Positions 47,418-56,897 of a stretch of 64,000 nucleotides of DNA are shown here, one piece after another (the stretch's first letter is position 1; every line of letters starts with the position of its first letter). The position numbers were made by a program, and so were the translations under genes. Below the pieces are notes generated by a model that saw nothing but the letters and a program-made list of their open reading frames with translations, was not told the origin of the DNA and did not search any database. The DNA comes from Deinococcus aerolatus (GTDB taxonomy: Bacteria > Deinococcota > Deinococci > Deinococcales > Deinococcaceae). Where the stretch lies: contig NZ_BMOL01000005.1 of assembly GCF_014647055.1 (NCBI RefSeq), forward strand, positions 62,001-126,000, given 5' to 3'.

Positions 47418-48755
47418 CTACCCTCCCCGCCGGGCCAGCGTGAGTTCCGTCCAGCCCAGGGGACGCTCGGCGCGCATCTCACGCACCACGCGGGTGTTGA
47501 AGCTGCCCGTGACCCGGCGGGACTTGGGGGAAGGGAAGTCCGGCTCCGCGTAGGCGTTGTTCTGCCGGCGCAGGCCGGTGTCCAGCACGCCCTTGAGCAG
47601 GGTATCGTCCTGGCCCTGCTCGTCGCCCAGGAAGGCAAGACCGCTGGATTCCGGCGCCAGGGCACCCAGCACACTGTGGGCCATCAGCCCGGTGCCCATT
47701 CCCAGGGGGAACAGCCGCTCCTCGGCCTGCTCCTGCGCCTCGGCCAGCACCCAGTCCAGCACCAGGCCGCCCTCGCCCCACAGTTGCACGCCCTCCTGGC
47801 CCTGCCGCTCCAGATCGGCCAGCCTGTTGTAGTGCTGCTCCTCGGTGCCGTACACGCGGGCGCCGTACCCGGCCAGCGCGTCGGTCCAGTCCTCCGCGCG
47901 GCCCAGGCCCCGGGCCAGATTCCGGGCGTCCGGGTCACGGACCTGCATGCGGCCCAGCAGGTCGAGGTCCACCGTCACGGTTCCGGTATAGGTGGTTCCG
48001 GCGTCCGGATTCAGACACTCCCAGGCCTGCGCGCCGGCCTTGCCCCCGTTGCTGGGCCGGGCGTGAGAGCCCGCCTGATACGACATGGACAGCACGGCGT
48101 ACACACGCGTCAGGTCCTGTGTGCGGTCGGGCACCAGGTCGCTGACCTGCACCGCACGGAACAGGTCACGGTTCTGCGGCTGCATCCGTCCGGACGCGCC
48201 GCTCAGGTCCTCGGCGATCTGCTTGCGGTCCATCAGGGGGTCGTCGGCACGGTCCCGGCCCCGCAGGTTGGCCTTCTGCACGTCCTGCACGAACCGGGGG
48301 TACGCCCCGTCCTGCTGGGTCTGCCAGTCCAGCCACATGGTCCGCAGGGCCCCCTTGACGGTGCTGCCGGGCAGGTACGGCAGCCCATTGGCCTGCGCGG
48401 TGATGACCTTCAGCCCGCCGTTGCGGTCGGTGGCCTTCAGCAGCGGCAGCGCGCCGGGGTGAACCCCCATGCGGCGCAGGGCCAGGGCGCCGGACTCGAT
48501 GTCCCGCGCGATGACCGGCGGGTATTCGTCCTGCTCCATGAGCCGCTTCACCGTCGCGGTGATCTGGCCCTGATCGCCGTAATGGTCCAGCAGGCGCCCG
48601 GCAAGCTTGCGCGGCTGCACCAGGGCCAGAGCGTGGTTGCGCTCACTTGTGTACAGGTGGTAGGCGCCGCGGCCCACGACCTCGTTGCCCACCCCGATGT
48701 GAACCGGCGACAGCGGCCGGATCCGGACGTCGAAGGTCAGGAGATTGCGGTTCAT
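47418..48755 (-). CDS. csm5: Type III-A CRISPR effector subunit Csm5
   Basis: 445 residues from ATG 48755; an in-frame upstream extension overlaps csm4 and is not protein-like. RAMP protein that caps the 3' end of the crRNA in the Csm complex. The start LTFDVRIRPLSPVHIGVGNE is the typical Csm5 N-terminus, and LPYLPGSTVKGALRTMWL is the conserved RAMP G-loop region. The start overlaps the csm4 stop (ATGA), and the Csm6-like gene follows directly. Confidence 0.93.
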   Translation of the reverse strand: MNRNLLTFDVRIRPLSPVHIGVGNEVVGRGAYHLYTSERNHALALVQPRKLAGRLLDHYGDQGQITATVKRLMEQDEYPPVIARDIESGALALRRMGVHPGALPLLKATDRNGGLKVITAQANGLPYLPGSTVKGALRTMWLDWQTQQDGAYPRFVQDVQKANLRGRDRADDPLMDRKQIAEDLSGASGRMQPQNRDLFRAVQVSDLVPDRTQDLTRVYAVLSMSYQAGSHARPSNGGKAGAQAWECLNPDAGTTYTGTVTVDLDLLGRMQVRDPDARNLARGLGRAEDWTDALAGYGARVYGTEEQHYNRLADLERQGQEGVQLWGEGGLVLDWVLAEAQEQAEERLFPLGMGTGLMAHSVLGALAPESSGLAFLGDEQGQDDTLLKGVLDTGLRRQNNAYAEPDFPSPKSRRVTGSFNTRVVREMRAERPLGWTELTLARRGG

Positions 48756-49861
48756 GCGGCGCTCCCCGGCTGCTCGATGCTCAGGCTGACGCTCAGGCCG
48801 CTGCGCCACACCGGATGCGCGAAGTCGGGCGGGGCGACGTCCACCACCTGGCCGCCAAGGGGGCCGGGCATCAGGCTTCCCTCGGTGAGCATCCACACGT
48901 CCTGCCGCTCCAGCGTGGTGCCGTCCAGGAAGCCGTCGCGGCGGCGCAGGCCGTAGCGTGCTTGTTCGCTGCTGTCGATCAGCTGCGCTTCTTCCCGGGT
49001 GGGATGCGTCAGCCCCAGCAGGACGTGGCGGCCACCGGCGGTCAGCCGGTCGGCCACGCCGGCGGGCACAGGCTGCAGGTCCAGCGTGAACTGACCGCTG
49101 CCGTGGGTGCGCAGCCCGCCCAGACCGGTGTCGGCCAGCAGGCGCAGCGCCGCCAGCAGCCGCGCCCGCTGCGTGTCAGACGTGGTCTCCAGCAGGAACG
49201 CCAGTCGCGGCTGCGCCAGTGTGGCGGTCATGAAGGTCTCGGTGGCCTGCGTGACGCGGTCCTGCGCGTTGCGCTGCCGCTCCATGCTGCCGCCTGCGCC
49301 CTGCCCCCGCGCCTCGCGGCCCAGGTGCAGCCGCTCGGCCGGCGAGAGGGCCGCCAGCGGGGCGGCGTAGCGCTCCCGCGCCAGGGCGTCGGCCCTGCCG
49401 TCGTACCTGGTGCCGCGCAGGCTCCGGTTAACCTGCGCCTCTGTGACCGTCAGCGGCAGGTCCTGCGCGGTGACTGGCAGCAGGGCGCGGCGTTGCCGGG
49501 CTTCCGCCTGGCGCAACTGCTCCGGGCCAAGGCGCTGTCCGCCCGCCAGGGTCAGGAAGTCAGCCAGGTTGACGAACTCCAGTTTCCTGACCGCCTTGCG
49601 GTCACTGGACGGGCTTTCCGCGCCACTATCGTCCGGCGCGTCGGCCGCGCGTGGGCGGGGCAGCAGCCACTCCCCACCCGCGTACGGCGAGGCGCTGCTG
49701 ACCCGGTACGGATTGTCCAGCGGCAGGGGCCCACCCTGCAGCAGGACGTCGGCGCTGAACAGCGCGCCCCACAGCAGGTCGCTGGGCAGGTAGCCAGCGC
49801 GCAGGTCCCGCCCGCGCAGCGGCTGAGTGAAGGTCAGGACCACCAGATCGTGACGCCCCAC
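48752..49861 (-). CDS. csm4: Type III-A CRISPR effector subunit Csm4
   Basis: 369 residues from GTG 49861, three bases after the csm3 stop. RAMP subunit that binds the 5' handle of the crRNA and contacts Cas10. LPSDLLWGALFSA is the usual Csm4 N-terminal block, and LADTGLGGLRTHGSGQFTL contains the glycine-rich RAMP loop. FVNLADFLTL is also typical. Overlaps csm5 by four bases. Confidence 0.92.
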   Translation of the reverse strand: MGRHDLVVLTFTQPLRGRDLRAGYLPSDLLWGALFSADVLLQGGPLPLDNPYRVSSASPYAGGEWLLPRPRAADAPDDSGAESPSSDRKAVRKLEFVNLADFLTLAGGQRLGPEQLRQAEARQRRALLPVTAQDLPLTVTEAQVNRSLRGTRYDGRADALARERYAAPLAALSPAERLHLGREARGQGAGGSMERQRNAQDRVTQATETFMTATLAQPRLAFLLETTSDTQRARLLAALRLLADTGLGGLRTHGSGQFTLDLQPVPAGVADRLTAGGRHVLLGLTHPTREEAQLIDSSEQARYGLRRRDGFLDGTTLERQDVWMLTEGSLMPGPLGGQVVDVAPPDFAHPVWRSGLSVSLSIEQPGSAA

Positions 49862-49864
49862 CCC

Positions 49865-50719
49865 TCAGCGCCCCTGCAGCGGCTGCAGCAGCGTGCCGCT
49901 CAGCGCCTCGCGCAGGGCCTGCACCGAATCGAAGTCCTGCGCGGGCGGCTCGGTGTCTTCCAGGTAGGCGCGGCGCGGTTTGACCGTCACGCGGATCGGC
50001 AGGCTGCTGATGGTGTCCAGCGGCAGCTGCTCCGCCCGCCCGAACTTCAGGCGGCCGTAGCCGCGGCTGCCGTTGCCGCCGATGTAGTCGTCTTCCAGCC
50101 ACCGCAGGGCGGCCAGCAGGAACTTCAGGTCGTCTTTCACGTGGTCCAGGTTCTCGACCGTGTAGGTTACGCGGCTGACGAACACGCTACCGGCGGGCAC
50201 GCGCTCCAGGCTGCGGGGGTTCGCGGCGCTGGTGATGCGGTCCAGGAAGTTCTCGCTCTTGATTTCCGTGAACGGAAAGTCCCCCTCGAGTTCCGAGAGC
50301 ACCTCGGCCGTTTCCCGCGTCACCTGCGCGTCGCCGACCGCCAGCCTGGCCGGGTGGTTGGTGTCCGAGCTGCCCTTGCCGGTTGTGCCGAAGGTGCGGT
50401 CCACGGCGTTCTTCAGCGCATCCTCGCGGGTGTCGGCCTCATGGCGGTACAGGTTGCTGTGACCGCGGTTGTACCACTTGCCCTGCTCCAGCGGCTGGCC
50501 CTTTTCCATGCCCTCCAGGGCTTCGACGATGGAGCGCAGCTTGCCCTTCAGGCTGCTGCCCGGCACGATGGGCAGGCGCGTCACGGCGTCGCGGATCACG
50601 ACCTTGTCGATCCCGCCTATGGCAAAGCCGTCGTTGGCGTTGCCGATGTGCGTTCCGGTCAGCAGCTTGAACGGCAGCTCGATGATGATCTTTCCGTGAA
50701 ATTGACGTTCCATGCTCAT
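49865..50719 (-). CDS. csm3: Type III-A CRISPR backbone ribonuclease Csm3
   Basis: 284 residues. Backbone RAMP that wraps the crRNA and cuts target RNA every six bases. The N-terminus KIIIELPFKLLTGTHIG leads to GGIDKVVIRD, in which Asp38 corresponds to the catalytic Asp33 of studied Csm3 proteins. LPIVPGSSLKGKLRS and DYIGGNGSRGYGRLKF are the classic RAMP motifs. The catalytic Asp is retained, so RNA cleavage should work. Start overlaps the csm2 stop (ATGA). Confidence 0.95.
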   Translation of the reverse strand: MSMERQFHGKIIIELPFKLLTGTHIGNANDGFAIGGIDKVVIRDAVTRLPIVPGSSLKGKLRSIVEALEGMEKGQPLEQGKWYNRGHSNLYRHEADTREDALKNAVDRTFGTTGKGSSDTNHPARLAVGDAQVTRETAEVLSELEGDFPFTEIKSENFLDRITSAANPRSLERVPAGSVFVSRVTYTVENLDHVKDDLKFLLAALRWLEDDYIGGNGSRGYGRLKFGRAEQLPLDTISSLPIRVTVKPRRAYLEDTEPPAQDFDSVQALREALSGTLLQPLQGR

Positions 50720-51162
50720 TTGCCCCCGTGGAATTTGAAGTACGCCATGACCGCCTCGCTGAACTTGCGCAGCACCTTGAAATCCTCGAAGGTCTTCACG
50801 TGGCCCGTGACGTCCCCCATCAGGTCCGTCAACTGGCGGATGTACGCCTCGCCGCTCTTGGCCCGCCCGGCGTTGTATACCAGGCTGATGTTCAGCAGCG
50901 CCGCCTCGCGCTGCGCGGCGCGGTCCTGCTGCGCCCGGTCCGGGGAGGCCGCGTCGATGCCCAGCGTGCGGCCCCGCCGGATGCGGCTGACCCCGGCGGT
51001 GGTCTCGGACAGCAGCACGCGGATCTGCCGGCTGCTCACGCCGCCGCCCTGCAGCTCCCGGCCGACCTGATCGGCCAGCGAGACCAGCGCGTTGAAATCC
51101 TGAATGTCACTGAGGGTGGCGGCGTCGCCGCGTGCGGTCTTGAATGTCTGTGTCCAGCTCAT
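50716..51162 (-). CDS. csm2: Type III-A CRISPR small subunit Csm2
   Basis: 148 residues from ATG 51162, placed just after the Cas10 stop; a longer open frame reads back into cas10. All-helical small subunit that lines the crRNA-target duplex. SSRQIRVLLSETTAG and the terminal FKVLRKFSEAVMAYFKFHGGK region resemble the Csm2 core and its usual end. Confidence 0.9.
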   Translation of the reverse strand: MSWTQTFKTARGDAATLSDIQDFNALVSLADQVGRELQGGGVSSRQIRVLLSETTAGVSRIRRGRTLGIDAASPDRAQQDRAAQREAALLNISLVYNAGRAKSGEAYIRQLTDLMGDVTGHVKTFEDFKVLRKFSEAVMAYFKFHGGK

Positions 51163-51163
51163 G

Positions 51164-53209
51164 TCAGTCCTTCCTTTCCAGGGCCGTGGGGCGTGCGAGG
51201 TGCAAGAAGCCCAGCACGTGCGCCAGGTGAGGCCAGCTGTCGCGGCGCAGGAGCGTGCGTTGAAGTGCCTGCCAGTCGGGCAGGTGGTCACTGGGCGGCG
51301 TGGCGCGGGCCAGGGCGTAGTGCAGCAGCGGCAACCGCCACGCGTCCCCTTCCCGCTGCGCGAACGCCTGCAGCTTCCACAGGAACGCCCGTTTGACGCT
51401 CAGCTCGATACCGTCCGGACCGCTGTGTTCAGTGCTCAGCTGGAGGAAGGCCGCCAGCAGGTCCAGGGTGCGGTCCAGCGCGCCGGCCTGACCGTCCAGC
51501 GCCGCGAACACGTTCCAGCGCACCGCGGCGCCAGGGTCGCCCCCCGGCGCGTCGGTGGTCAGGAACGGCACGAAGCCGTCCTTGACCACCTGTCCGTCCA
51601 CCATGGCCTGTTTGGCCAGCCCCTCGGCCTCATGGGCGAGGTCCGCCATGCGCCGCAGCGGGTACTTCGCCTTTGCGATGAACGCCCCGCCGCTCAGGCC
51701 CAGGCGGTCGTTGCCGCCGGTAAAGGCCCGGTACGCGCGGCGCAGGTCCACGGCAAAGGTCAGCACCTCGTTCCACGCGCCCACCACCACCGCGTCGTCG
51801 CCGCCGCTGTAGATGATGTTCAGGTAGCGCCCGTGACCCCCGGCGTCGCTGCGCGGGGCCTGCGGCACACCGGGCAGCAGTGGGTCGCGCCGGGCGCAGA
51901 TGGCGTTCACGTAGCCCTGGAAGAACAGCCCCATCAGCCGGGAGAGCGTGGCGTGGCGCGCCGCCGAGTGGCCTGGAATGCCGCCCGCGAAGTACGTGCC
52001 CATGTTGTCCGCGTCGCAGCGGAACAGCGCCAGGCGCGGTTGCCCCAGCGCGAGGTCCACCAGTTGTTCGTGGGACGCCACGCTGTGCGGCCCCTCGGCC
52101 TGAGTGGCGTCCAGGTTCCGCTGGGCCGGCGGCACGTCGCGCACCCGCGTCACGTAGTTGCCCGTCAGCATCGGGAAGGCGTCCGGGTCCTTCAGGCTGT
52201 TGAGCGCCAGCCGTTCCGGGGGCAGGGCGTCGCCCGGCGAGGCCCGCAGGGGCCGGTACGCCCGCTCCCCGATGGTGATCCACCCGTTGCCGCCGGTCTG
52301 CGCCGCGTCCCGCACCTCGATGTGGGTCGCACGCGTCAGCAGCCCCCCGAAGTCGATCAGGGCCGCCGACAGCGCCTCTTCCTGACGCTGCCGCTGGCCA
52401 GGAGACACCGCGCCCCCGAACACTTCCGTGAGATGTCCCCGGCGGCGCTGGGCCTTCTGGCGGGTCAGCTGTGCCGACAGGTCCCGCTGGAACTCCCGGC
52501 CCTCCAGCACGCCGGCGATCGGCACGCCCACCGACGCCACCGAGAAGCCCAGCGTGCCCTGATGTTCGTTCCACAGCCAGGCATCGAATCCGGCCGCGAA
52601 CGCCCTGACCTGATCCGCGCAGCGGGCCGGCAGGTACAGCTGGAACCCGCCGCCGCCCAGGTACGCCACGTTCGCCCGCGTCAACCCGCACAGCGCCAGG
52701 ACCTGCCGCAGTGCATGCACTGCCAGCAGTTCCAGGTAGAACGACCGCGCCCGCAGTGCCCGCGAGGCCCGGCCGGATTCCGCGCGGTAGATGAAGTCCT
52801 GAATGCCGCTGACATCCGCCCGCAGCACCAGCACCTGCTCGCCGCAGGCCTCAAGCGCGGCCCGCAGGCGCGCCTGATCGAACCACGACACGCCTCCCAC
52901 CTCTGCCCCGCTGGCGTCCACCGCCGCCACGAACCCCCCGAACCGCTCGAGGACCGTGAGCCGGGCGTCGGGTGTCCGTGCGCCGCCCAGCGCGGCCTCC
53001 AGTCCCCGGGCCAGTCCCGCCGCGTCTCCAGAACCACCGGGCAACGTGGGCGTCAGGGGGTCCACCTCGGCCAGCGGATACCGCGAGGACGCCACGCGGT
53101 ACGCCCCGGGCTTCCCTCCCCCCTCGCCAAGATGCTGGAAGACCACGTCCAGCCCCCGGGCCTGACCGCTCCGCAAATGCCGGAGCAGCGCCTGCAATTC
53201 CTGTTCCAT
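51164..53209 (-). CDS. csm1: Cas10/Csm1, cyclic-oligoadenylate synthetase without a visible HD domain
   Basis: 681 residues from ATG 53209. Large subunit of the III-A complex. The first Palm domain (VLRADVSGIQDFIYRAESGR), a central region without zinc cysteines, and the second Palm domain with IIYSGGDDAVVVG (Gly469, Gly470, Asp471, Asp472) are present. The GGDD motif makes cyclic oligoadenylates from ATP. No HD or other N-terminal nuclease motif is visible; the N-terminus is short (about 95 residues before the Palm) and starts MEQELQALLRHLRSG. Most Csm1 proteins have an HD nuclease there and are longer, so this one probably signals but does not cut DNA. First gene of the csm operon. Confidence 0.93.
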   Translation of the reverse strand: MEQELQALLRHLRSGQARGLDVVFQHLGEGGGKPGAYRVASSRYPLAEVDPLTPTLPGGSGDAAGLARGLEAALGGARTPDARLTVLERFGGFVAAVDASGAEVGGVSWFDQARLRAALEACGEQVLVLRADVSGIQDFIYRAESGRASRALRARSFYLELLAVHALRQVLALCGLTRANVAYLGGGGFQLYLPARCADQVRAFAAGFDAWLWNEHQGTLGFSVASVGVPIAGVLEGREFQRDLSAQLTRQKAQRRRGHLTEVFGGAVSPGQRQRQEEALSAALIDFGGLLTRATHIEVRDAAQTGGNGWITIGERAYRPLRASPGDALPPERLALNSLKDPDAFPMLTGNYVTRVRDVPPAQRNLDATQAEGPHSVASHEQLVDLALGQPRLALFRCDADNMGTYFAGGIPGHSAARHATLSRLMGLFFQGYVNAICARRDPLLPGVPQAPRSDAGGHGRYLNIIYSGGDDAVVVGAWNEVLTFAVDLRRAYRAFTGGNDRLGLSGGAFIAKAKYPLRRMADLAHEAEGLAKQAMVDGQVVKDGFVPFLTTDAPGGDPGAAVRWNVFAALDGQAGALDRTLDLLAAFLQLSTEHSGPDGIELSVKRAFLWKLQAFAQREGDAWRLPLLHYALARATPPSDHLPDWQALQRTLLRRDSWPHLAHVLGFLHLARPTALERKD

Positions 53210-53232
53210 TGGCCACCTTTTGTATTAGCGAA

Positions 53233-53261
53233 GTATTAGAGCCCACGATAGATTACGTGAA
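53233..53261 (-). promoter_or_regulatory. Likely promoter of the csm operon
   Basis: On the minus strand, TTCACG (53256-53261), a 17-base spacer and TAATAC (53233-53238) resemble a sigma-70 promoter, about 25 bases upstream of the csm1 start. A second TAATAC overlaps the ribosome-site region (AAAGGTGG before the ATG). Confidence 0.45.
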
Positions 53262-53330
53262 ACGGGTAAGGCCCGCTTCCACATTTGCGTATGGCCCCCA
53301 CCGGGGGAAAGCGGAAAGGCCCACACGCCC

Positions 53331-53559
53331 ATGACGGAACGAAAATGAAGATTATGCAGATGAGAGAGAAAAATCCGCCGCAGGACAGCAGGAACAGCTA
53401 TACACGACTCCATTTCTCTCATTTTCGTTCCGCCGTCTACTGGCACGATGTTCGGAGGGGATACGGGCTCTCATCTTCAGCGGGTGAATGCATACTCATC
53501 ATCTGCTTACAGTTCACATGCTAGAAAGAACGTGCTGTACGGCTCCGCTGAAGGGCAGA
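53331..53559 (+). promoter_or_regulatory. CRISPR leader 2
   Basis: About 229 bases homologous to leader 1, including the same inverted repeat (CGGAACGAAAATGA at 53335-53348 with TCATTTTCGTTCCG at 53419-53432, a perfect match) and the proximal block TTACAGTTCACATGCTAG, then AAGAACGTGCTGTACGGC. It lies between the csm operon (leftward) and array 2 (rightward). Confidence 0.82.
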
Positions 53560-55585
53560 GTCTCAGCACCATTTCCCTGATAAGGGATTGAAACCTTTTC
53601 AGGTGCCGTGTTTCAACCTGTCTCAGTGGTCTCAGCACCATTTCCCTGATAAGGGATTGAAACCTGGAGCTGGTGGCGGAAGTACCAGCCCAGCAGGCGA
53701 CGGGTCTCAGCACCATTTCCCTGATAAGGGATTGAAACTCCCTGATCCGGCTTGGGTTTGGCCCAGTCCAGTCGTCTCAGCACCATTTCCCTGATAAGGG
53801 ATTGAAACGCGGCATCCACGGCCCTGCGCAGCACAGCCCACGGGGTCTCAGCACCATTTCCCTGATAAGGGATTGAAACACCAGCAGCAGTGCTTATGAC
53901 TGTGCTGGTTATGTGGTCTCAGCACCATTTCCCTGATAAGGGATTGAAACCCTGGCACTTTTCGTCAACAACGCTGCTCTGGCCCAGGTCTCAGCACCAT
54001 TTCCCTGATAAGGGATTGAAACACCAGATCAGCGTTGAGGGTGTGAACCCGGATACGGGCGTCTCAGCACCATTTCCCTGATAAGGGATTGAAACCTCCT
54101 GCTGTGCGGCCTCGATCTCGACCACCTTGTCTCAGCACCATTTCCCTGATAAGGGATTGAAACCAGCGTCCACCCCAGCCCTCAGGAGCAAAGGCCTCTG
54201 GTCTCAGCACCATTTCCCTGATAAGGGATTGAAACTCTGCGACGTGCACGTTCAGGTCGCGTGCGATAATCAGGTCTCAGCACCATTTCCCTGATAAGGG
54301 ATTGAAACAAGAAGTCCGCGTTGAACTCGGTTGCGTCAGCGATCGTCTCAGCACCATTTCCCTGATAAGGGATTGAAACGCTATCATCCAGCGGCTCGGA
54401 AGAGAACTCCGGGTTGAGGGTCTCAGCACCATTTCCCTGATAAGGGATTGAAACAACTGGGTGCGTTTGCCGGTGTAGTCGTGCAGGTCCAGTCTCAGCA
54501 CCATTTCCCTGATAAGGGATTGAAACAGAATCTCCGACTCCCGCTTGGCCCGTTGTCTTGCGTGTCTCAGCACCATTTCCCTGATAAGGGATTGAAACCC
54601 TCTCCCCTGTGCGCTGAGCCTGCCTTACGCGGCTGTCTCAGCACCATTTCCCTGATAAGGGATTGAAACTTCCGCGCCCTTGAGGACAGTGTAATCGTAC
54701 CGTCTCGGCACCATTTCTCTGATAAGGGATTGAAACTGTTGTTTATGGCAATCATCAGGGCAGCGTTGATCGTCTCAGCACCATTTCCCTGATAAGGGAT
54801 TGAAACGTTCCGACCGGGATGTACGTGAAATCAAATTCATCAAGTCTCAGCACCATTTCCCTGATAAGGGATTGAAACCCTCGAAGCCCACGCGCATCGC
54901 CTCGTCCACGGGGTCTCAGCACCATTTCCCTGATAAGGGATTGAAACACTGATACATCACCGCGTTGCACTCACGCTGTACCGCGTCTCAGCACCATTTC
55001 CCTGATAAGGGATTGAAACACGGTCCAGCTTGATCGTAACCTCCGTTGCGGGAGATGTCTCAGCACCATTTCCCTGATAAGGGATTGAAACTGCGCCTTG
55101 CTACGCTTGACCATCTTGCTAACGGTGATGAAGTCTCAGCACCATTTCCCTGATAAGGGATTGAAACCTGGCCTCCTTGATCATCATCTCGATGCGCATC
55201 GTCTCAGCACCATTTCCCTGATAAGGGATTGAAACCTCGAACGGGTTGCTGGCCTTGATGCGGGGCGTCTGGTCTCAGCACCATTTCCCTGATAAGGGAT
55301 TGAAACAGCCCCAGCGCCCGCCACCCGTTCATGATGCGGATGGTCTCAGCACCATTTCTCTGATAAGGGATTGAAACACCGTGAACGATGCGCCCGTCAG
55401 GCGGTGGGCCGTCTCAGCACCATTTCCCTGATAAGGGATTGAAGCCCTTCTCCCATTTCCTCTAGCTCGCTCGTCAGGTAGTCTCAGCAGCATTTCCCTG
55501 ATAAGGGATTAACACCCGCCTACACTGTCCTTTACCAGATATGCCCGCTCGTCTCCGCACCATTTCCCTGTCAAGGGATTCTCCC
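53560..55585 (+). CRISPR. CRISPR array 2, 29 repeats of 35 bases
   Basis: Repeats start at 53560 and recur every 67-76 bases; the last starts at 55551. The consensus begins GTCTCAGCACCATTTCC and ends GGGATTGAAAC, with a TCCCTGATAAGGGA stem. It differs from array 1 at about four positions. Repeats 17 (54702) and 26 (55343) carry single changes. The last three (55411, 55481, 55551) decay progressively at the 3' end (GAAGC, TTAACAC, TTCTCCC), as expected at the oldest end. Spacers are 32-41 bases. cas1 begins 44 bases after the last degenerate repeat. Confidence 0.98.
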
Positions 55586-55629
55586 GTTCCCCTGTTTCCG
55601 CTTTGTGTCACACCCGGCCACACGGGGGC

Positions 55630-56553
55630 ATGACATCTGTTCTGGTTCAGACGCCGGGGGCGGCCATCAGTGCGCGGGGCGGGCAGTTGATCGTCGAGAC
55701 AGGAGCAGGCCAGCACGCGGTGCCACTGGGCCACGTGACCGAGCTGATCGTGATCGGGAACGCGCGGATCAGCACGGCAGTCATTGCGGATCTGGCGGGC
55801 CGGGGCGTACCGGTGCATCTTCAGGCGCGGGCCGGGACCGTGCCCTTCAGCGTGCTGGGGAACGTGGAAGGACAGGTGGAAGCCCTGCGCGTTCAGGTGC
55901 TGGCCTCACCCCAGGCGCGTCTGGTGGCGGCGCGGGCGCTGGTGCGGGCGAAGGTGACCAACGCGGGCTGGGTGTTGCGCCGCCTGCGGGTCAGCGGGGT
56001 CCTGGACGCGCCAGCCGTGGAGGAGGCCGCGGACGAGAACGCATTGCGCGGCATGGAGGGCGCGGCGGCGCGGCAGTACTTTGCGGCCCTGGCCGGGGCG
56101 CTGCCGGAGTGGGGCTTTGTGGGGCGGGCCTACCGCCCGGCACCGGACCCGGTGAACGCGGCGCTGTCCTTTGCCTACATGCTGTTGCTGGGGCAGGCGC
56201 GTGTGGCGGTGGCGCGGGCCGGGCTGCATCCGGGGCTGGGCACCCTGCACGTGCCGCACGGGCGCCGTCCGGCCCTGGCCCTGGATGTCATGGAGCCGTT
56301 CCGGGGGCCGGTGTGCGACCTGACGGTGGCGTCGCTGCTGCGCAGCGGGCGCCTGAAGCTGGACGGGTTCGAGGCGCGGGAAGGCGAGGTGCGCCTGGGG
56401 GCAGCAGGCAGCGCGGCGGTGGCGGGCGCGGTGGCACAGCGCATGACCGAATGGAGCGTGGTGGCCGCGCTGCAAAAGCAGGTGGCGGCGGTGCAGCGCA
56501 CGTGGGCCGAAGGCGGCGGCTGCGCGTGCTGGGTGCCGCCGGTTCGCGCCTGA
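55630..56553 (+). CDS. cas1: CRISPR integrase Cas1
   Basis: 307 residues from ATG 55630, just behind array 2. The N-terminal beta domain (TSVLVQTPGAAISARGG, VIADLAGRGVPVHL) is followed by the helical catalytic domain. The metal ligands are Glu in GMEGAAARQYF, His in LGTLHVPHG and the acidic DVMEPFRG. Together with Cas2 it inserts new spacers at the leader end. Cas2, the second CARF gene and cas6 follow in the same direction. Confidence 0.96.
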   Translation: MTSVLVQTPGAAISARGGQLIVETGAGQHAVPLGHVTELIVIGNARISTAVIADLAGRGVPVHLQARAGTVPFSVLGNVEGQVEALRVQVLASPQARLVAARALVRAKVTNAGWVLRRLRVSGVLDAPAVEEAADENALRGMEGAAARQYFAALAGALPEWGFVGRAYRPAPDPVNAALSFAYMLLLGQARVAVARAGLHPGLGTLHVPHGRRPALALDVMEPFRGPVCDLTVASLLRSGRLKLDGFEAREGEVRLGAAGSAAVAGAVAQRMTEWSVVAALQKQVAAVQRTWAEGGGCACWVPPVRA

Positions 56554-56562
56554 GGGCCAGGA

Positions 56563-56841
56563 GTGACGCTCCGGCAGGACATCCTGGTGGCCTTCGACAC
56601 GCCGAGCGACGGGCGGCGTCGGCGCTTCACGCGGCTGCTGTCGCGGTATGGGGTGCGGGTGCAGCGCAGTGTCTTCCGGCTGAGCGGCTCGGCGCGCGAG
56701 GTGCAGCGGCTGCGGGAGGCGCTGGAGCGGGTCGCAGATCACGGGGAAGACCTGCTGCTGATGACGGTGGTCGCGTCCGGAACCTGGTGGCAGGTGGGCG
56801 GCGTGCAGGTGCTGGAGGTGCCGCTGGTGGTTTCCTTCTGA
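56563..56841 (+). CDS. cas2: CRISPR adaptation protein Cas2
   Basis: 92 residues from GTG 56563 with a CAGGA ribosome site, nine bases after cas1. The ferredoxin-like fold is recognisable: ILVAFDTPSDGRRRRF with the conserved Asp, LLSRYGVRVQRSVFRL and LLLMTVV. It bridges two Cas1 dimers in the spacer-integration complex. Confidence 0.93.
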   Translation: MTLRQDILVAFDTPSDGRRRRFTRLLSRYGVRVQRSVFRLSGSAREVQRLREALERVADHGEDLLLMTVVASGTWWQVGGVQVLEVPLVVSF

Positions 56842-56897
56842 CGGCGGCGCACACATGCGGTTCCGGTTGTGGGGTGCGGTGGCCATACTGGGAGCAC

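Noticed and set aside
51104..53239. 711-codon plus-strand frame opposite Cas10
   Set aside because: It is antisense to csm1 and full of Arg, Gln and Pro, with no recognisable domain.
42962..53446. Similar minus-strand frames (LSHLHNLHFRSV) in both leaders
   Set aside because: Their similarity follows from the homologous leader DNA; neither has a ribosome site and the rest of each frame is unrelated.
53507..54970. Minus-strand frames in the arrays encoding repeated FQSLIREMVLR
   Set aside because: These are translations of the CRISPR repeat, not proteins.
55605..56897. In-frame extension of the second CARF gene back through cas1 and cas2
   Set aside because: That part is Gly/Ala/Arg-rich shadow sequence of cas1; the ATG at 56898 begins the recognisable CARF domain.
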